Assembly (NCBI RefSeq): GCF_021653975.1 | Contig: NZ_JAJKFK010000005.1 | Span: 433,696-497,695 of the forward strand | Origin: Amycolatopsis sp. GM8 | GTDB taxonomy: Bacteria; Actinomycetota; Actinomycetes; Mycobacteriales; Pseudonocardiaceae | Direction of reading: 5' to 3' | DNA: 64,000 bases | Part shown: piece after piece, positions 49,385-58,163 of the stretch | Layout: each line of letters opens with the position of its first letter | How positions within the stretch are numbered: the first letter of the stretch is position 1 | Notes under the pieces: model-generated | Seen by the model: only the letters and a program-made list of their open reading frames with translations | What the model was told of the DNA's origin: nothing | The model's database searches: none | Position numbers and translations under genes: made by a program

Positions 49385-50542
49385 ATGTCGGTCACACTGA
49401 GCCCCGAACATCTCGCGCTGCGCGAAGCCACCCGGGAGTTCGCCGAGAAGGAGGTCGCGCCATTGGCGTCCACATTGGACTCCGAGGACGCCCACATCCC
49501 GGACGCGTTGTACGAGAAGATGGCGGAGATCGGGTACTTCGGCGTCAACCTCCCGGAACGCTTCGGCGGGCTCGGCATGGACGTCACCGCGCTGGGCATC
49601 GTCACCGAGCAGCTCTGCCGGGCCAACCTCTCGGTCGGCAGCCTGATCCAGCGCAACGCGGTCACCGCGGACCTGTTGGTGCGCCACGGCACCCCGGAAC
49701 AGCAGGAACGCTATGTCGAGCGGCTGGCCACCGGGGCGATCCAGGCCGCCTCGGCGGGCACGGAACCGGAAGCCGGCTCGGACGCCGCGAACATCACCAC
49801 CCGGGCGCGCCGCGACGGGGACTCGTACGTCGTGCACGGCACCAAGCAGTGGTGCACCAACGCGGACATCGCCGAGGCGTTGTTCGTCTACGTCCGCACC
49901 AGCGACGAATCCAAGCACGGCGGGCTGAGCCTGCTCGTCGTCGACAAGCCCCGGGGCGAGTTCCTCCCGCCGAAGCTGACCGGAACCCACCTGGCCACCG
50001 TCGGCTACCGGGGAATGTGGTCCTACCAGCTCTATTTCGACGGCCTCGAAGTGCCGGCCGAAAACCTTGTCGGTGGCCAGGAAGGCGCCGCGTTCAAACA
50101 GCTGATGGGCGGCTACGAGATCGCCCGCGCGGGTTTCGCCTTCCGGTGCATCGGGCTCGCCCAGGCGGCGTACGAGGAAGCGCTGATCTACAGCAAGCAG
50201 CGCGTGCAGTTCGGCCAGCCGATCGGCCGGTTCCAGGCGGTGCGGTTCAAGCTCGCGGACATGCGCACCCAGATCGAGGCCGCCCGCGCACTGGCCTACA
50301 ACGCGGCGGCCAAGCTGGACGCGGGTGAGCGCGCGGACCTCGAAGCGGGCATGTCGAAACTGTTCGCCGCCGAGATGGCGCACAAGGTGTGCTGGGACGC
50401 GCTCTACATCCACGGCGGCGCCGGATTCGCCCTGGACTCGCCGGTCAACCGGTACTGGCGTGACTCGGGACTGCTGCCGATCGGCGAGGGGACCAGCGAC
50501 ATCCAGCGGGAGATCATCGCCCGCCGCATCACCGAACAGTGA
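49385..50542 (+). CDS. Acyl-CoA dehydrogenase
   Basis: The 385-residue flavoenzyme has the N-terminal helical domain, the middle-domain motifs AGTEPEAGSDAANITTRA and KQWCTNADIAEALFVYVRT, and the C-terminal block YIHGGAGFALDSPVNRYWRD followed by GEGTSDIQREII, where the Glu before GTSD is the usual catalytic base position. It introduces an alpha,beta double bond into an acyl-CoA, passing electrons to ETF. It starts 8 bp after the MFS gene, and the next gene follows directly. Confidence 0.92.
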   Translation: MSVTLSPEHLALREATREFAEKEVAPLASTLDSEDAHIPDALYEKMAEIGYFGVNLPERFGGLGMDVTALGIVTEQLCRANLSVGSLIQRNAVTADLLVRHGTPEQQERYVERLATGAIQAASAGTEPEAGSDAANITTRARRDGDSYVVHGTKQWCTNADIAEALFVYVRTSDESKHGGLSLLVVDKPRGEFLPPKLTGTHLATVGYRGMWSYQLYFDGLEVPAENLVGGQEGAAFKQLMGGYEIARAGFAFRCIGLAQAAYEEALIYSKQRVQFGQPIGRFQAVRFKLADMRTQIEAARALAYNAAAKLDAGERADLEAGMSKLFAAEMAHKVCWDALYIHGGAGFALDSPVNRYWRDSGLLPIGEGTSDIQREIIARRITEQ

Positions 50543-50550
50543 AGGAAACC

Positions 50551-51069
50551 ATGGCTTACACCAGTCCTGACAGCTATTTCGAGGACTTCAGCACCGGCAC
50601 CGTGCACGAGCACGTCCGTGGCCGGACGGTGTCCAATGAGGACAACCTGGCCATCACGCACCTCACCCTCAACACCGCGCAGGGCCATTTCAACCTCGAC
50701 TACATGCGCGACCTGATGGACGGCGCCTTCCGCGAGCGTCTCGTGATGGGGGCGGTCACCCTGGCCATCGTCATCGGGCTCACCTCCGAGGACATGAGCG
50801 AGAACGCCATCGCGGAGATCGGTCTCACCGGCATCCGCCTGTCCAACCCGGTCTACCGGGAAGACACGCTCTACGCCCGCAGCGAGGTCATCGAGCTCCG
50901 GGACGCGGACCGCCCGGACGCCGGGCTGCTGACCTACCGGTTCACCGGCCGCAAGGCCGACGGCACCGAGGTCGCCACCGGCCTGCGCACCGTCCTGCTC
51001 AAACGGCGCGAGCACTGGGCCGCCGCCGACGGTCACACCACGGAGGTGACTCATGCCCACAGCGCTTGA
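50551..51069 (+). CDS. MaoC-like hydratase (itaconyl/mesaconyl-CoA hydratase-like)
   Basis: The 172-residue hotdog protein (SYFEDFSTGTVHEHVRGRTVSNEDNLAITHLTLNTAQGHFNLDYM) keeps the catalytic-region His (QGHFN), unlike the other MaoC gene of this locus. It would add water to the double bond made by the acyl-CoA dehydrogenase. AAGGA supports ATG 50551 over the GTG that overlaps the previous stop. It overlaps the CoA-transferase gene by 17 bp. Confidence 0.87.
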   Translation: MAYTSPDSYFEDFSTGTVHEHVRGRTVSNEDNLAITHLTLNTAQGHFNLDYMRDLMDGAFRERLVMGAVTLAIVIGLTSEDMSENAIAEIGLTGIRLSNPVYREDTLYARSEVIELRDADRPDAGLLTYRFTGRKADGTEVATGLRTVLLKRREHWAAADGHTTEVTHAHSA

Positions 51070-52243
51070 GGGTCTGCGCGTCGTCGATGTCACCCAGGGG
51101 GTGGCCGGGCCGTTCTGTACCCGGCTGCTGTCCCAGATGGGCGCGGACGTGATCAAGATCGAGCGGCCCGGCAGCGGCGACGCCATCCGGGCCTGGGACG
51201 ACATCGTCAACGGCATGGGGTCCGGCCACGCCTGGGTCAACCCGGGCAAGCGCAGCATCGCCCTCGACCTCCGCAGCGCTGACGGCATCGACGTGCTGGA
51301 ACGGCTCCTCGCCGACGCGGACGTGTTCATCGAGAATTTCGTTCCGGGCACGCTGGAGAGCTTCGGTATCGACATCGACGCGGTGCGGCGGCGGAACCCG
51401 CGAATCATCGTGTGCCGCATTTCCGGATTCGGCCAGGACGGCCCCTATGCCGACCGGTCCGCGCTCGACCTCATCATCCAGGGCGAGACGGGCCTCATCA
51501 GCACCAACGGCACCCCCGAACAGCCCGCGAAACTGTCCGTCTCGTTGTGCGACATCGCCGGCTCGATGTACGCCTCGGTGTCCATTTTGGAATCCCTGTA
51601 CCACCGCGAACGGACCGGTGAGGGGCAGCTCATCGACCTCGCGCTGTTCGACGCGGTCATGACGTGGAGCGGCTACTTTCCCTACATGTGGTGGTACGGC
51701 CACGAACTTCCCGGCCGCGTCGGACTCAACCACCACACCATGTTTCCGTACGGGGCCTACGAATGCGGTGACGGCCGGAGTGTCATCGTCGCGGCCGGCG
51801 CCGGAAGCCGGGCGCAGTGGGAGAAGTTCTGCACCGCACTGGAGCATCTCGAACTCGTGGACGATCCCGACTACGCCACCAACCGGTCACGCATGCGGAA
51901 CCGCGAGCCCCTCGACCGCATCGTGCGGACGACCATCAAGGCACAGCCACAGGACTACTGGTTGCGGCGTTTCCACGAGGTAGGTATTCCGGCCGGTGCG
52001 ATGAACACCTTCGCCGAAGGACTGGACCATCCGCGAGTGCACCACCGTGGTCTGGTCAGGGAAGTGAAGAGCGCCGTCGGCCCGGTGAAGGTCTTCGACT
52101 ATCCGCCACAGATATCCGGGCTGGCCGCCGTCAACGAACTCGGGCCGCCGCTGCTCGGCGAGCACACCGACCAGATCCTGGCCGATCTCGGGTTCGACGC
52201 GGACCGGCGCCGGAACCTGCGCGACAACGGAACGGTGGCGTGA
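51053..52243 (+). CDS. CoA-transferase family III (CaiB/BaiF)
   Basis: The 396-residue enzyme has the family III signature LRVVDVTQGVAGPFCTRLLSQMGADVIKIERPGSGD, SGFGQDGPYADRSALDLIIQGETGL and the nucleophile Asp167 in VSLCDIAGSM. It transfers CoA from a donor thioester such as succinyl-CoA to a carboxylic acid. In this operon it would activate the substrate before dehydrogenation, hydration and cleavage. Length matches family members acting on dicarboxylates such as itaconate or benzylsuccinate. Confidence 0.92.
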   Translation: MPTALEGLRVVDVTQGVAGPFCTRLLSQMGADVIKIERPGSGDAIRAWDDIVNGMGSGHAWVNPGKRSIALDLRSADGIDVLERLLADADVFIENFVPGTLESFGIDIDAVRRRNPRIIVCRISGFGQDGPYADRSALDLIIQGETGLISTNGTPEQPAKLSVSLCDIAGSMYASVSILESLYHRERTGEGQLIDLALFDAVMTWSGYFPYMWWYGHELPGRVGLNHHTMFPYGAYECGDGRSVIVAAGAGSRAQWEKFCTALEHLELVDDPDYATNRSRMRNREPLDRIVRTTIKAQPQDYWLRRFHEVGIPAGAMNTFAEGLDHPRVHHRGLVREVKSAVGPVKVFDYPPQISGLAAVNELGPPLLGEHTDQILADLGFDADRRRNLRDNGTVA

Positions 52244-52247
52244 CGCC

Positions 52248-52952
52248 TCAGTCGTCGGCGAGGCGGCTGATCGCGCCGTAGGTCTTGGCGAGGTGGTCCA
52301 GATGATGGCTCATCGCCCGTTCCGCCGCCGCCGGGTCGCCGTCGCGGATCGCGGTGAGGATTTCGTCGTGATCACCGCAGACGACGGCCCAGAACGCCTC
52401 ATCCGCCTGGCCGCGGTCGAGCGCTGACCGCAGCACGGTCGTCAGCGGGTCGAGGATGGCCGAGGTGAGCGGGTTGTCGGTCGCGTCCAGCAGGACAGCG
52501 TGAAACTGGTAGTTCGCCGCCCACTGCTCGGGGCCCCGCTTTTCCCGCGAGTCCGTGAGGGCGTCCGCCAGCTGTTCCAGATGGGCCTCGCGGCGCCGCT
52601 GCGCCGCGAGGCCCGCGGCCGGCACCTCCAGCATCCGCCGCACCTCGAGAATCTGTTCCGGCCGAAGCCGGCCGCGAGCCAGCAAGGTCAGCGAGTTGCG
52701 CAGATAGCGAGACACGTCGTCGGCCGTGGGCTCGGCGACGAACACCCCACCCCGGACGCCCCGCGTCGCGACGACCAGGCTCTCCGCCTGCAGCGTCCGG
52801 ATCGCCTCCCGCCAGGTGCTCCGCGAAACACCGTCGAGGTCGGGCTCGGCGGGCAGCCGCTGTCCCGGCAGGTACTCCCCCGCCATGATCTTGAGACGCA
52901 ACTCGTCGGCAACCCGCTGGTACTGCGGTTTGACCGCATTTGTCTCGCTCAC
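52248..52952 (-). CDS. GntR-family regulator, FCD subfamily, with shortened DNA-binding helix region
   Basis: The 234-residue regulator starts at GTG. Its winged helix reads YQRVADELRLKIMAGEYLPGQRLPAEPDLDGVSRSTWREAIRTL. Compared with the family form LPSERELAEQLGVSRTTVREA it is about three residues short between LPAEPDL and GVSR, which shortens the helix before the recognition helix. The FCD domain (LEVRRMLEVPAAGLAAQRR...NYQFHAVLLDATDN...GDHDEILTAI) looks intact. It diverges from an SDR gene across the TCTATG-N8-CATAGA site and converges on the CoA-transferase gene, 4 bp apart. Confidence 0.84.
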   Translation of the reverse strand: MSETNAVKPQYQRVADELRLKIMAGEYLPGQRLPAEPDLDGVSRSTWREAIRTLQAESLVVATRGVRGGVFVAEPTADDVSRYLRNSLTLLARGRLRPEQILEVRRMLEVPAAGLAAQRRREAHLEQLADALTDSREKRGPEQWAANYQFHAVLLDATDNPLTSAILDPLTTVLRSALDRGQADEAFWAVVCGDHDEILTAIRDGDPAAAERAMSHHLDHLAKTYGAISRLADD

Positions 52953-53057
52953 GTCCCCAATGCTACCGGCGGCACGACGCCGGAACCGCGCTTCACCCCG
53001 GCGCCGGCTCATTCCACAGTGGATGTTCGGCGAGCGCACCGCCCTCTGATGATCCAG

Positions 53058-53079
53058 GTCTATGTCGGTTACCATAGAC
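53058..53079. promoter_or_regulatory. Operator TCTATG-N8-CATAGA, site 1
   Basis: GTCTATG and CATAGAC form a perfect 7-bp inverted repeat with 8-bp spacer, 51 bp upstream of the SDR start and about 105 bp from the divergent gntR start. The same pattern with identical spacing recurs at 56390-56409 and, degenerately, at 60236-60255. Confidence 0.7.
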
Positions 53080-53129
53080 TTGGTCCATATGTACGGCCCG
53101 CGAGGGCACCATCGACGAAGGGCAGTGTT

Positions 53130-53951
53130 GTGCGGGAGTGGAACGGGTCGGTCGCCTTCATCACCGGCGGTGGCCAGGGCATCGGATTGGGCATCGCCCG
53201 CGCGCTGGGAAAGCGGGGCGTGTGCCTGGCATTGGCCGACATCGACGAGGCGGCATTGGCCGCCAGCAAGGACGAGCTGTCGCAGGTGACGGACGTCGAG
53301 ACCTTCCGGCTGGACGTGCGGGACCGGGAGGTGTTCGCGTCCGTCGCGGACGAGGCCGAGTCGAAGCTCGGCGCGGTGAGCCTGTTGTTCAACAACGCCG
53401 GCATCGCGCCGGTCTCGTCCCTGCGGGACCTGGATTACGAGAAGTGGGACCTGGCTCTCGGCGTCAATGTCAACGGCGTGGTCAACGGGCTCCAGACCTT
53501 CCTGCCTCGCATGATCGAGCGCGGCCAAGGCGGGTACGTCGTGAACACCGCCTCGGGTGCGGGGCTGGTCGGTCACGCGAATGTGCTGTACACGACCAGC
53601 AAGTACGCGGTGGTCGGGCTTTCGGAGGCGCTGAAGCAGGTGGCAAGCAAGTACGACATCGACGTGAGCGTGCTCTGTCCCGCCTTCGTCGACACCCGCA
53701 TCCTGGAGAACACCGAGTCGTTGAGCGCGGGCCACTCCGGCTTCCCGCAGGGGGAACAGCGCCAGCAGACCGAGGCGTCGTTCAAGTCGGGTGTGAGCAT
53801 CGATGCCGTCGGCGAGATGGTCATCGCCGGCATGGAGGCCGGGGCGACCTGGATCCACACCGACGACTCGCTGCGGCCCTACCTGCGCATGCGGAGCGAG
53901 GCCCTGCTGGACTCACTTCCCGCTCCGGCGGGCGAAGAGGCCTCCCACTGA
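53130..53951 (+). CDS. Short-chain dehydrogenase/reductase
   Basis: The 273-residue SDR has the cofactor motif TGGGQGIGLGIA, NNAGIAP, catalytic Ser in NTASGAG and YTTSK. It is related to the SDR at 57.2 kb (both share GQGIGLGI/ARGIGLGI, LLFNNAGI and a long C-terminal tail after VLCPAFVDT/VLFPGPVAT). It probably oxidises or reduces an acyl-CoA or alcohol intermediate of module j. GTG start; the promoter carries operator site 1. A strong hairpin follows the stop. Confidence 0.88.
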   Translation: MREWNGSVAFITGGGQGIGLGIARALGKRGVCLALADIDEAALAASKDELSQVTDVETFRLDVRDREVFASVADEAESKLGAVSLLFNNAGIAPVSSLRDLDYEKWDLALGVNVNGVVNGLQTFLPRMIERGQGGYVVNTASGAGLVGHANVLYTTSKYAVVGLSEALKQVASKYDIDVSVLCPAFVDTRILENTESLSAGHSGFPQGEQRQQTEASFKSGVSIDAVGEMVIAGMEAGATWIHTDDSLRPYLRMRSEALLDSLPAPAGEEASH

Positions 53952-53960
53952 CGGCCATTG

Positions 53961-53992
53961 GGGGGCGGTACGGCCACCGGCGCACCGCCCCC
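53961..53992. terminator. Bidirectional hairpin terminator between convergent genes
   Basis: GGGGGCGGT (53961-53969) pairs perfectly with ACCGCCCCC (53984-53992) around a 14-nt loop, placed between the SDR stop and the enoyl-CoA hydratase stop. No T tract. Confidence 0.72.
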
Positions 53993-54011
53993 ATCGCCGC
54001 CATTCCGGCGG

Positions 54012-54857
54012 CTACTTCTTGGACAGCTTCCGCATGACCTCGATGCCGGACGGGTCGACGGGCAGCCCGTCGAAGACCGCGCGGGCGTTGGCGTGGCCGG
54101 TCTGGTGCAGGGCGAACGCGGTGTGCAGGGCGTTGAGCTGCCCCTGCGCCTCCAGCCCCTGGTTGACCGACATCTTCGCCAGTTTCAGCCCGAACGCGGG
54201 GCGTTCGGCGATCTCGCCGGCCAGTTCGAGGGTGAAGTTTTCGAGGTCCTCGCGCGCGACGACGTGGTTGATCATGCCGAGGCTCTCGCACTCCCGCGCG
54301 GTGAGCGCATGGCCCCGGAAGAGCATCTCCTTGGCCTTGCGCGCGCCGACCTCCCACAGGTGGGTGTGGTACTCGTGCCCGTTGACCGCGAGGGCGACCG
54401 TCGGGTCGGCGAAACTCGCGTCCTCGCTGGCGACGATGAGGTCACACGGCCACACCAGCATCAGCCCGCCGGCGATCACCTTGCCCTGGACCTGCGCGAT
54501 GGTCGGCTTCGGGATGTTGCGCCAGCGCCAGCACATCCCGAGGTAGAACTCCTCCTCGTTGGCCATGCCGCCGGCCTGGCCGGGCTGCAGGTAGCCACCG
54601 GTCATGTTCCGGGGCTCGAAATCGGCTCCGGTGGCCGTGTTCCCCAGGTCGTGACCGGACGAGAAGTGCGGCCCGTCCGCCGCCAGCACGATCACCCGGA
54701 TGTCGTCGTCCAGGGTGGCCCGCTGGAACGCCTCATCGAGTTCGTGGAGCATCCGGTAGTCCTGCGCGTTGCGGGTCTCCTGGCGCACCAGCGTGATGCG
54801 GGCGACCCGCTCGGCGGGCACGTCGTAGCGGATCCGCTCGAAGGTGGGCTCAGGCAT
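54012..54857 (-). CDS. Enoyl-CoA hydratase/isomerase family protein
   Basis: The 281-residue crotonase-fold protein has the N-terminal strand FERIRYDVPAERVARITLVR and the oxyanion motifs SSGHDLGNT and KVIAGGLMLVWPCDLIVAS. At the hydratase glutamate positions the sequence reads VNGHEYHTHLWEVG, so activity may be isomerase- or hydrolase-like instead of simple hydration. Its ATG overlaps the CoA ligase stop by 8 bp, placing it second in that operon. Confidence 0.88.
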   Translation of the reverse strand: MPEPTFERIRYDVPAERVARITLVRQETRNAQDYRMLHELDEAFQRATLDDDIRVIVLAADGPHFSSGHDLGNTATGADFEPRNMTGGYLQPGQAGGMANEEEFYLGMCWRWRNIPKPTIAQVQGKVIAGGLMLVWPCDLIVASEDASFADPTVALAVNGHEYHTHLWEVGARKAKEMLFRGHALTARECESLGMINHVVAREDLENFTLELAGEIAERPAFGLKLAKMSVNQGLEAQGQLNALHTAFALHQTGHANARAVFDGLPVDPSGIEVMRKLSKK

Positions 54858-56349
54858 GGGTTTTCATCCTTTCGATGGCGTCGTCGCGCATCCGGGCGCG
54901 GCGCACCTTCCCGGAGTCGTCGCGCAACGGCTGGTCGGTGAACTCGAGCGACCGCGGGATCTTGTAGCGGACCAGGCGGTCGGCGAGGAAGTCGAGGACC
55001 TCCTGTGCCGTCGTGCCGGGCTCGGCCTGCACGATGGCATGGACCCGCTGGACCAGGTCGTCGTCGGGAAGGCCCACCACGACCGAGGAAAGCACCTTCG
55101 GGTGCTGGTCGATCGCGTTCTCGACCTCGGCGGGATAGACGTTCGCGCCGCCGCTGACGATCATGTCGACGCGCCGGTCGCTGATGTAGAGGTAGCCGTC
55201 CTCGTCCTTTTGGCCCAGGTCGCCGAGGGTCTCCCAGCCGTTGATGGACCGGGCCTGCGCGCCGACGTATTCGTAGCTCGGTCCGAGGCCCTCGGCTCCC
55301 TTCATGTAGATCTCGCCGATCTCGCCCGGCGGCAGCTCGTTGCCGTCGATGTCGAGGACCTTCATGTCGCCGAGCCAGGGCCGGCCCACCGACCCGCGGT
55401 GGGTGAGCCACTCCTCGCCGGTGATGACCGTGATGGCGATCGACTCGGTGCCGCCGTAGAGCTCCAGGACCTTCTCCGCGCCCAGCAGCTCGATCCACTT
55501 CTCCTTGAGCCACTCGGGGCATTTCGACGCCGTGTGCCACAGCAGCCGGATCGACGACAGGTCGTACTTCGCGCCGGCCTCGATGGCCCGGTGCATGCGG
55601 TGCATCATCGTGGGCACGAGCATCAGCCAGGTGATCTTGTGCTTCTCGATGAGCCGCAAGGTCTCCTCGGCGTCGAACTTGTTCATGACCACGATGTGCT
55701 GCCCCAGGAGCAGGCCACCGACGGACATCCCGAGCGCCGAGTTGTGGTAAAGCGGCGCGACCACGGCCTGGGTGTCCTCGGCCGTGTAGCGGAACACGAG
55801 CTGATTGATCGCGGGCGACGCTTCGGCGCCGGTGCCGGACCGGATGATCTTGGGACGCCCGGTGCTGCCGCCCGATGTGGGGGCCTTCCACGCCGGGGAG
55901 ACGACCTCGGGCAGGGGCTCGTCGCTCACGGTGGCGTCCGGTTCGAAACCGGCCGGCAGCGCGACGTTCCCGGGGTGGTCCGCCTCGTTCACACCGACGA
56001 GCAGTGCCGCTTCGGCGAGGTCGATGATCGCCTGGCGTTCGGTGACCGGGAGGCGGTACGAGAGCGGGAGCGGTACCGCGCCGACCTTGAGCGCCGCGAA
56101 GAAGGCGACGTAGAAGTCGATCCCGTTCGGCAGTGCGACGGCGACATAGTCACCGAACTTCACGCCCTTTTCGAGGTAGACGCGAGCGAGCCGGTTGGAC
56201 CGCTGCTCGAGCCCGCGCCGGGTGACGGAGTCGTCCCCGTGGCTGATGGCGACGAAATCGGGGTCCTCGTCCGCGAGCCGGGCCATCGTCCGCACGAACG
56301 GTTCTGGTGGGCTCGCCGCGATCAGCTGCCCCAGTTCCGAAACGTCCAT
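54850..56349 (-). CDS. Acyl-CoA synthetase (AMP-binding; bile-acid-CoA-ligase-like)
   Basis: The 499-residue ANL-superfamily ligase has the P-loop APTSGGSTGRPK (158-167), the aromatic-acid motif YGGTE, GDLGQKDEDGYLYISDRRVDMI (hinge) and the C-terminal catalytic Lys in DDSGKVRRARM. Overall it resembles bile acid or cyclic-carboxylate CoA ligases more than long-chain fatty acid ligases. It activates a carboxylic acid through an acyl-adenylate. The promoter 41 bp upstream holds a perfect TCTATG-N8-CATAGA site. Confidence 0.9.
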   Translation of the reverse strand: MDVSELGQLIAASPPEPFVRTMARLADEDPDFVAISHGDDSVTRRGLEQRSNRLARVYLEKGVKFGDYVAVALPNGIDFYVAFFAALKVGAVPLPLSYRLPVTERQAIIDLAEAALLVGVNEADHPGNVALPAGFEPDATVSDEPLPEVVSPAWKAPTSGGSTGRPKIIRSGTGAEASPAINQLVFRYTAEDTQAVVAPLYHNSALGMSVGGLLLGQHIVVMNKFDAEETLRLIEKHKITWLMLVPTMMHRMHRAIEAGAKYDLSSIRLLWHTASKCPEWLKEKWIELLGAEKVLELYGGTESIAITVITGEEWLTHRGSVGRPWLGDMKVLDIDGNELPPGEIGEIYMKGAEGLGPSYEYVGAQARSINGWETLGDLGQKDEDGYLYISDRRVDMIVSGGANVYPAEVENAIDQHPKVLSSVVVGLPDDDLVQRVHAIVQAEPGTTAQEVLDFLADRLVRYKIPRSLEFTDQPLRDDSGKVRRARMRDDAIERMKTHA

Positions 56350-56389
56350 GTTTCGTACCTCTCTCGATCGTCACGTCAGGCAGGACAAG

Positions 56390-56409
56390 TCTATGTCAAA
56401 CAACATAGA
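56390..56409. promoter_or_regulatory. Operator TCTATG-N8-CATAGA, site 2
   Basis: TCTATGT and ACATAGA form a perfect 7-bp inverted repeat with 6-bp spacer, which is the same 20-bp TCTATG-N8-CATAGA pattern as site 1. It lies upstream of the CoA ligase operon, between it and the tetR gene. Confidence 0.72.
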
Positions 56410-56497
56410 ACGGCATAGGCTGTGATTCGAGCGCGGCCTTCACCCGGCCGTCCCAGGTCAGGCCCTGGACGGCCGGGGATACGAGCGGGGAAACCCG

Positions 56498-57196
56498 TCA
56501 GCCGGCGCTGCGCTTGCGGGGGCTCGCGCCGCCGCGCTTCTTCGTGACGGTGGGCCGCGTCGCGCCGGCGTCCGATGGTGCCCACACGTCGGCGAGGTTG
56601 TTGCCGACCGTGACCGCCAGCGACTGCAGGGCCCCGTCGAGGTCGACGCCGTCGGGGTCGATGAGTGACTGGAGATGGATACCCATCACAGCCCCGTTGA
56701 GCGCGATCGCGACCGCACGCTCCTGTTCGGCCGCGACAACGGGATCCACCCCACTGGGACGCTGCACGCGCAGCCACCGCTCGACGCCCTTACGGCGCTC
56801 GTCGAGGAACTCCTGGTACTGGTTGTGGACGGCACCCGTGCTGCTCATCGCCTCGGTGAGGATCATGAACATCAGCGCCGAGTTGCCGCTGCGCACCCAG
56901 GTGGCGTAGTCGTGCAGGACCTCGGCCAGCGAGGGAAAGGACTCGCCGTAGTGGCCGGGGTCCATGTACCGGTCCATGGCACGTTCCACGACGGCGATCA
57001 CGAGGCCGTCCTTGTTCTTGAAGTGCCACGGGATGCTGCCCCGGCTGATGCCGGACCGCTCCGAGATGTCGACGAAGGACGTGCGATCGAAGCCGCGTTC
57101 GGCGAACAGGGCCTCGGCCGCGTCGAGGATGCGCTTTCGGCTCTCGTCGCCGATCTCGTCGATCCGGCGCCGTCCTGGGGAACTCACGATCGTCAT
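56498..57196 (-). CDS. TetR-family regulator of the beta-oxidation module
   Basis: The 232-residue regulator has a TetR helix-turn-helix (RKRILDAAEALFAERGFDRTSFVDISERSGISRGSIPWHFKNKDGLVIAVV) and a TetR C-terminal domain that ends in a basic tail rich in Lys/Arg (TKKRGGASPRKRSAG), unusual for the family. It lies between the two minus-strand operons and may bind the TCTATG-N8-CATAGA sites and respond to an acyl-CoA. It starts 34 bp after the SDR gene, so it is probably the last gene of the thiolase operon. Confidence 0.88.
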   Translation of the reverse strand: MTIVSSPGRRRIDEIGDESRKRILDAAEALFAERGFDRTSFVDISERSGISRGSIPWHFKNKDGLVIAVVERAMDRYMDPGHYGESFPSLAEVLHDYATWVRSGNSALMFMILTEAMSSTGAVHNQYQEFLDERRKGVERWLRVQRPSGVDPVVAAEQERAVAIALNGAVMGIHLQSLIDPDGVDLDGALQSLAVTVGNNLADVWAPSDAGATRPTVTKKRGGASPRKRSAG

Positions 57197-57230
57197 CTTA
57201 GATCCGGCACCCCTTCCATTCCCCGGCACA

Positions 57231-58139
57231 TCAGCCGGCGACCTGGCCGGTGGTGGCCGCGAACTTCGCCAGGAACGTCTCGGCGTGCTCCATCGCCGCG
57301 GTGAGCTCCTCGGTCCGCCGGCGCAGTTCATCCCCGATCTCGTTGCGGGTGGCGATATAGGGCGCGTTCGTCTCCACCGCGTCGAGCACCAGCTCACCGA
57401 CGCCGTCGGGCGAGGCACCCTGCTCGTTCAGGAGCTGGTGAGCGGTGTCGAGGATCCGCGTCACCCGCGCCGAGTGGGTCGGCGCGGTGTCCGGCCGCAA
57501 TCGGCGCGTGTTCTCGACGATGCCGGTCGCCACCGGCCCGGGGAACAGCACCGACACGCCGATCCCGAAATGCGCCAGCTCCCGGCGGAACGACTCGCTC
57601 AGCCCGGCCACCGCGTACTTGCTCGCGTGGTAGAGGAACCCCGACCCCGCCTCGACCAGGCCCGCCTCGGAGGAGGTGCTCACGATGTGGCAGCGGTGCG
57701 GCGCGGCGACCATCCCGGGCACGAACGTCTGGAATCCGTTGTAGACGCCCGAAAGATTGATCCCGACGACGTGGTCCCACATCTCGAAGGTCAGCCTGCT
57801 GGGACTGGCGGAGTCGATTATGCCGGCGTTGTTGAACAGCAGCGACACCTCGCCCAGATCATCACGGACCTCGGCCGCGACGGTGGCGTACTGCTCGCGG
57901 TCGGTGACGTCGAGCTGGTAACAGCGAAGCCGCGACGGTGGGACAGCGAGGAGTTCGCGCGCCCGCTCCAGCGCCCCGGCGTCGACGTCGGCGACCGCGA
58001 CGTTCGCGCCGCGGCGCAGCAGCGCCCGCACGATGCCCAGGCCGATCCCGCGCGCGCCACCGGTGACGAAGGCGACCCGCCCGGCGAAGTCGGTGATGCC
58101 GCCGGGTCCGGGTGCCGGCCCATTGTCAGGTGAATTCAT
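57231..58139 (-). CDS. Short-chain dehydrogenase/reductase
   Basis: The 302-residue SDR has the cofactor motif TGGARGIGLGIV, NNAGIID, catalytic Ser in VSTSSEAG and YHASK, and a long C-terminal helical extension (ELRRRTEELTAAMEHAETFLAKFA). It is a relative of the SDR at 53.1 kb. In a beta-oxidation setting it may act on a hydroxyl of a ring or side chain. It sits between a second SDR and tetR in the thiolase operon. Confidence 0.88.
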   Translation of the reverse strand: MNSPDNGPAPGPGGITDFAGRVAFVTGGARGIGLGIVRALLRRGANVAVADVDAGALERARELLAVPPSRLRCYQLDVTDREQYATVAAEVRDDLGEVSLLFNNAGIIDSASPSRLTFEMWDHVVGINLSGVYNGFQTFVPGMVAAPHRCHIVSTSSEAGLVEAGSGFLYHASKYAVAGLSESFRRELAHFGIGVSVLFPGPVATGIVENTRRLRPDTAPTHSARVTRILDTAHQLLNEQGASPDGVGELVLDAVETNAPYIATRNEIGDELRRRTEELTAAMEHAETFLAKFAATTGQVAG

Positions 58140-58163
58140 CGGATTCCTTTGTCGGGTGACGGG

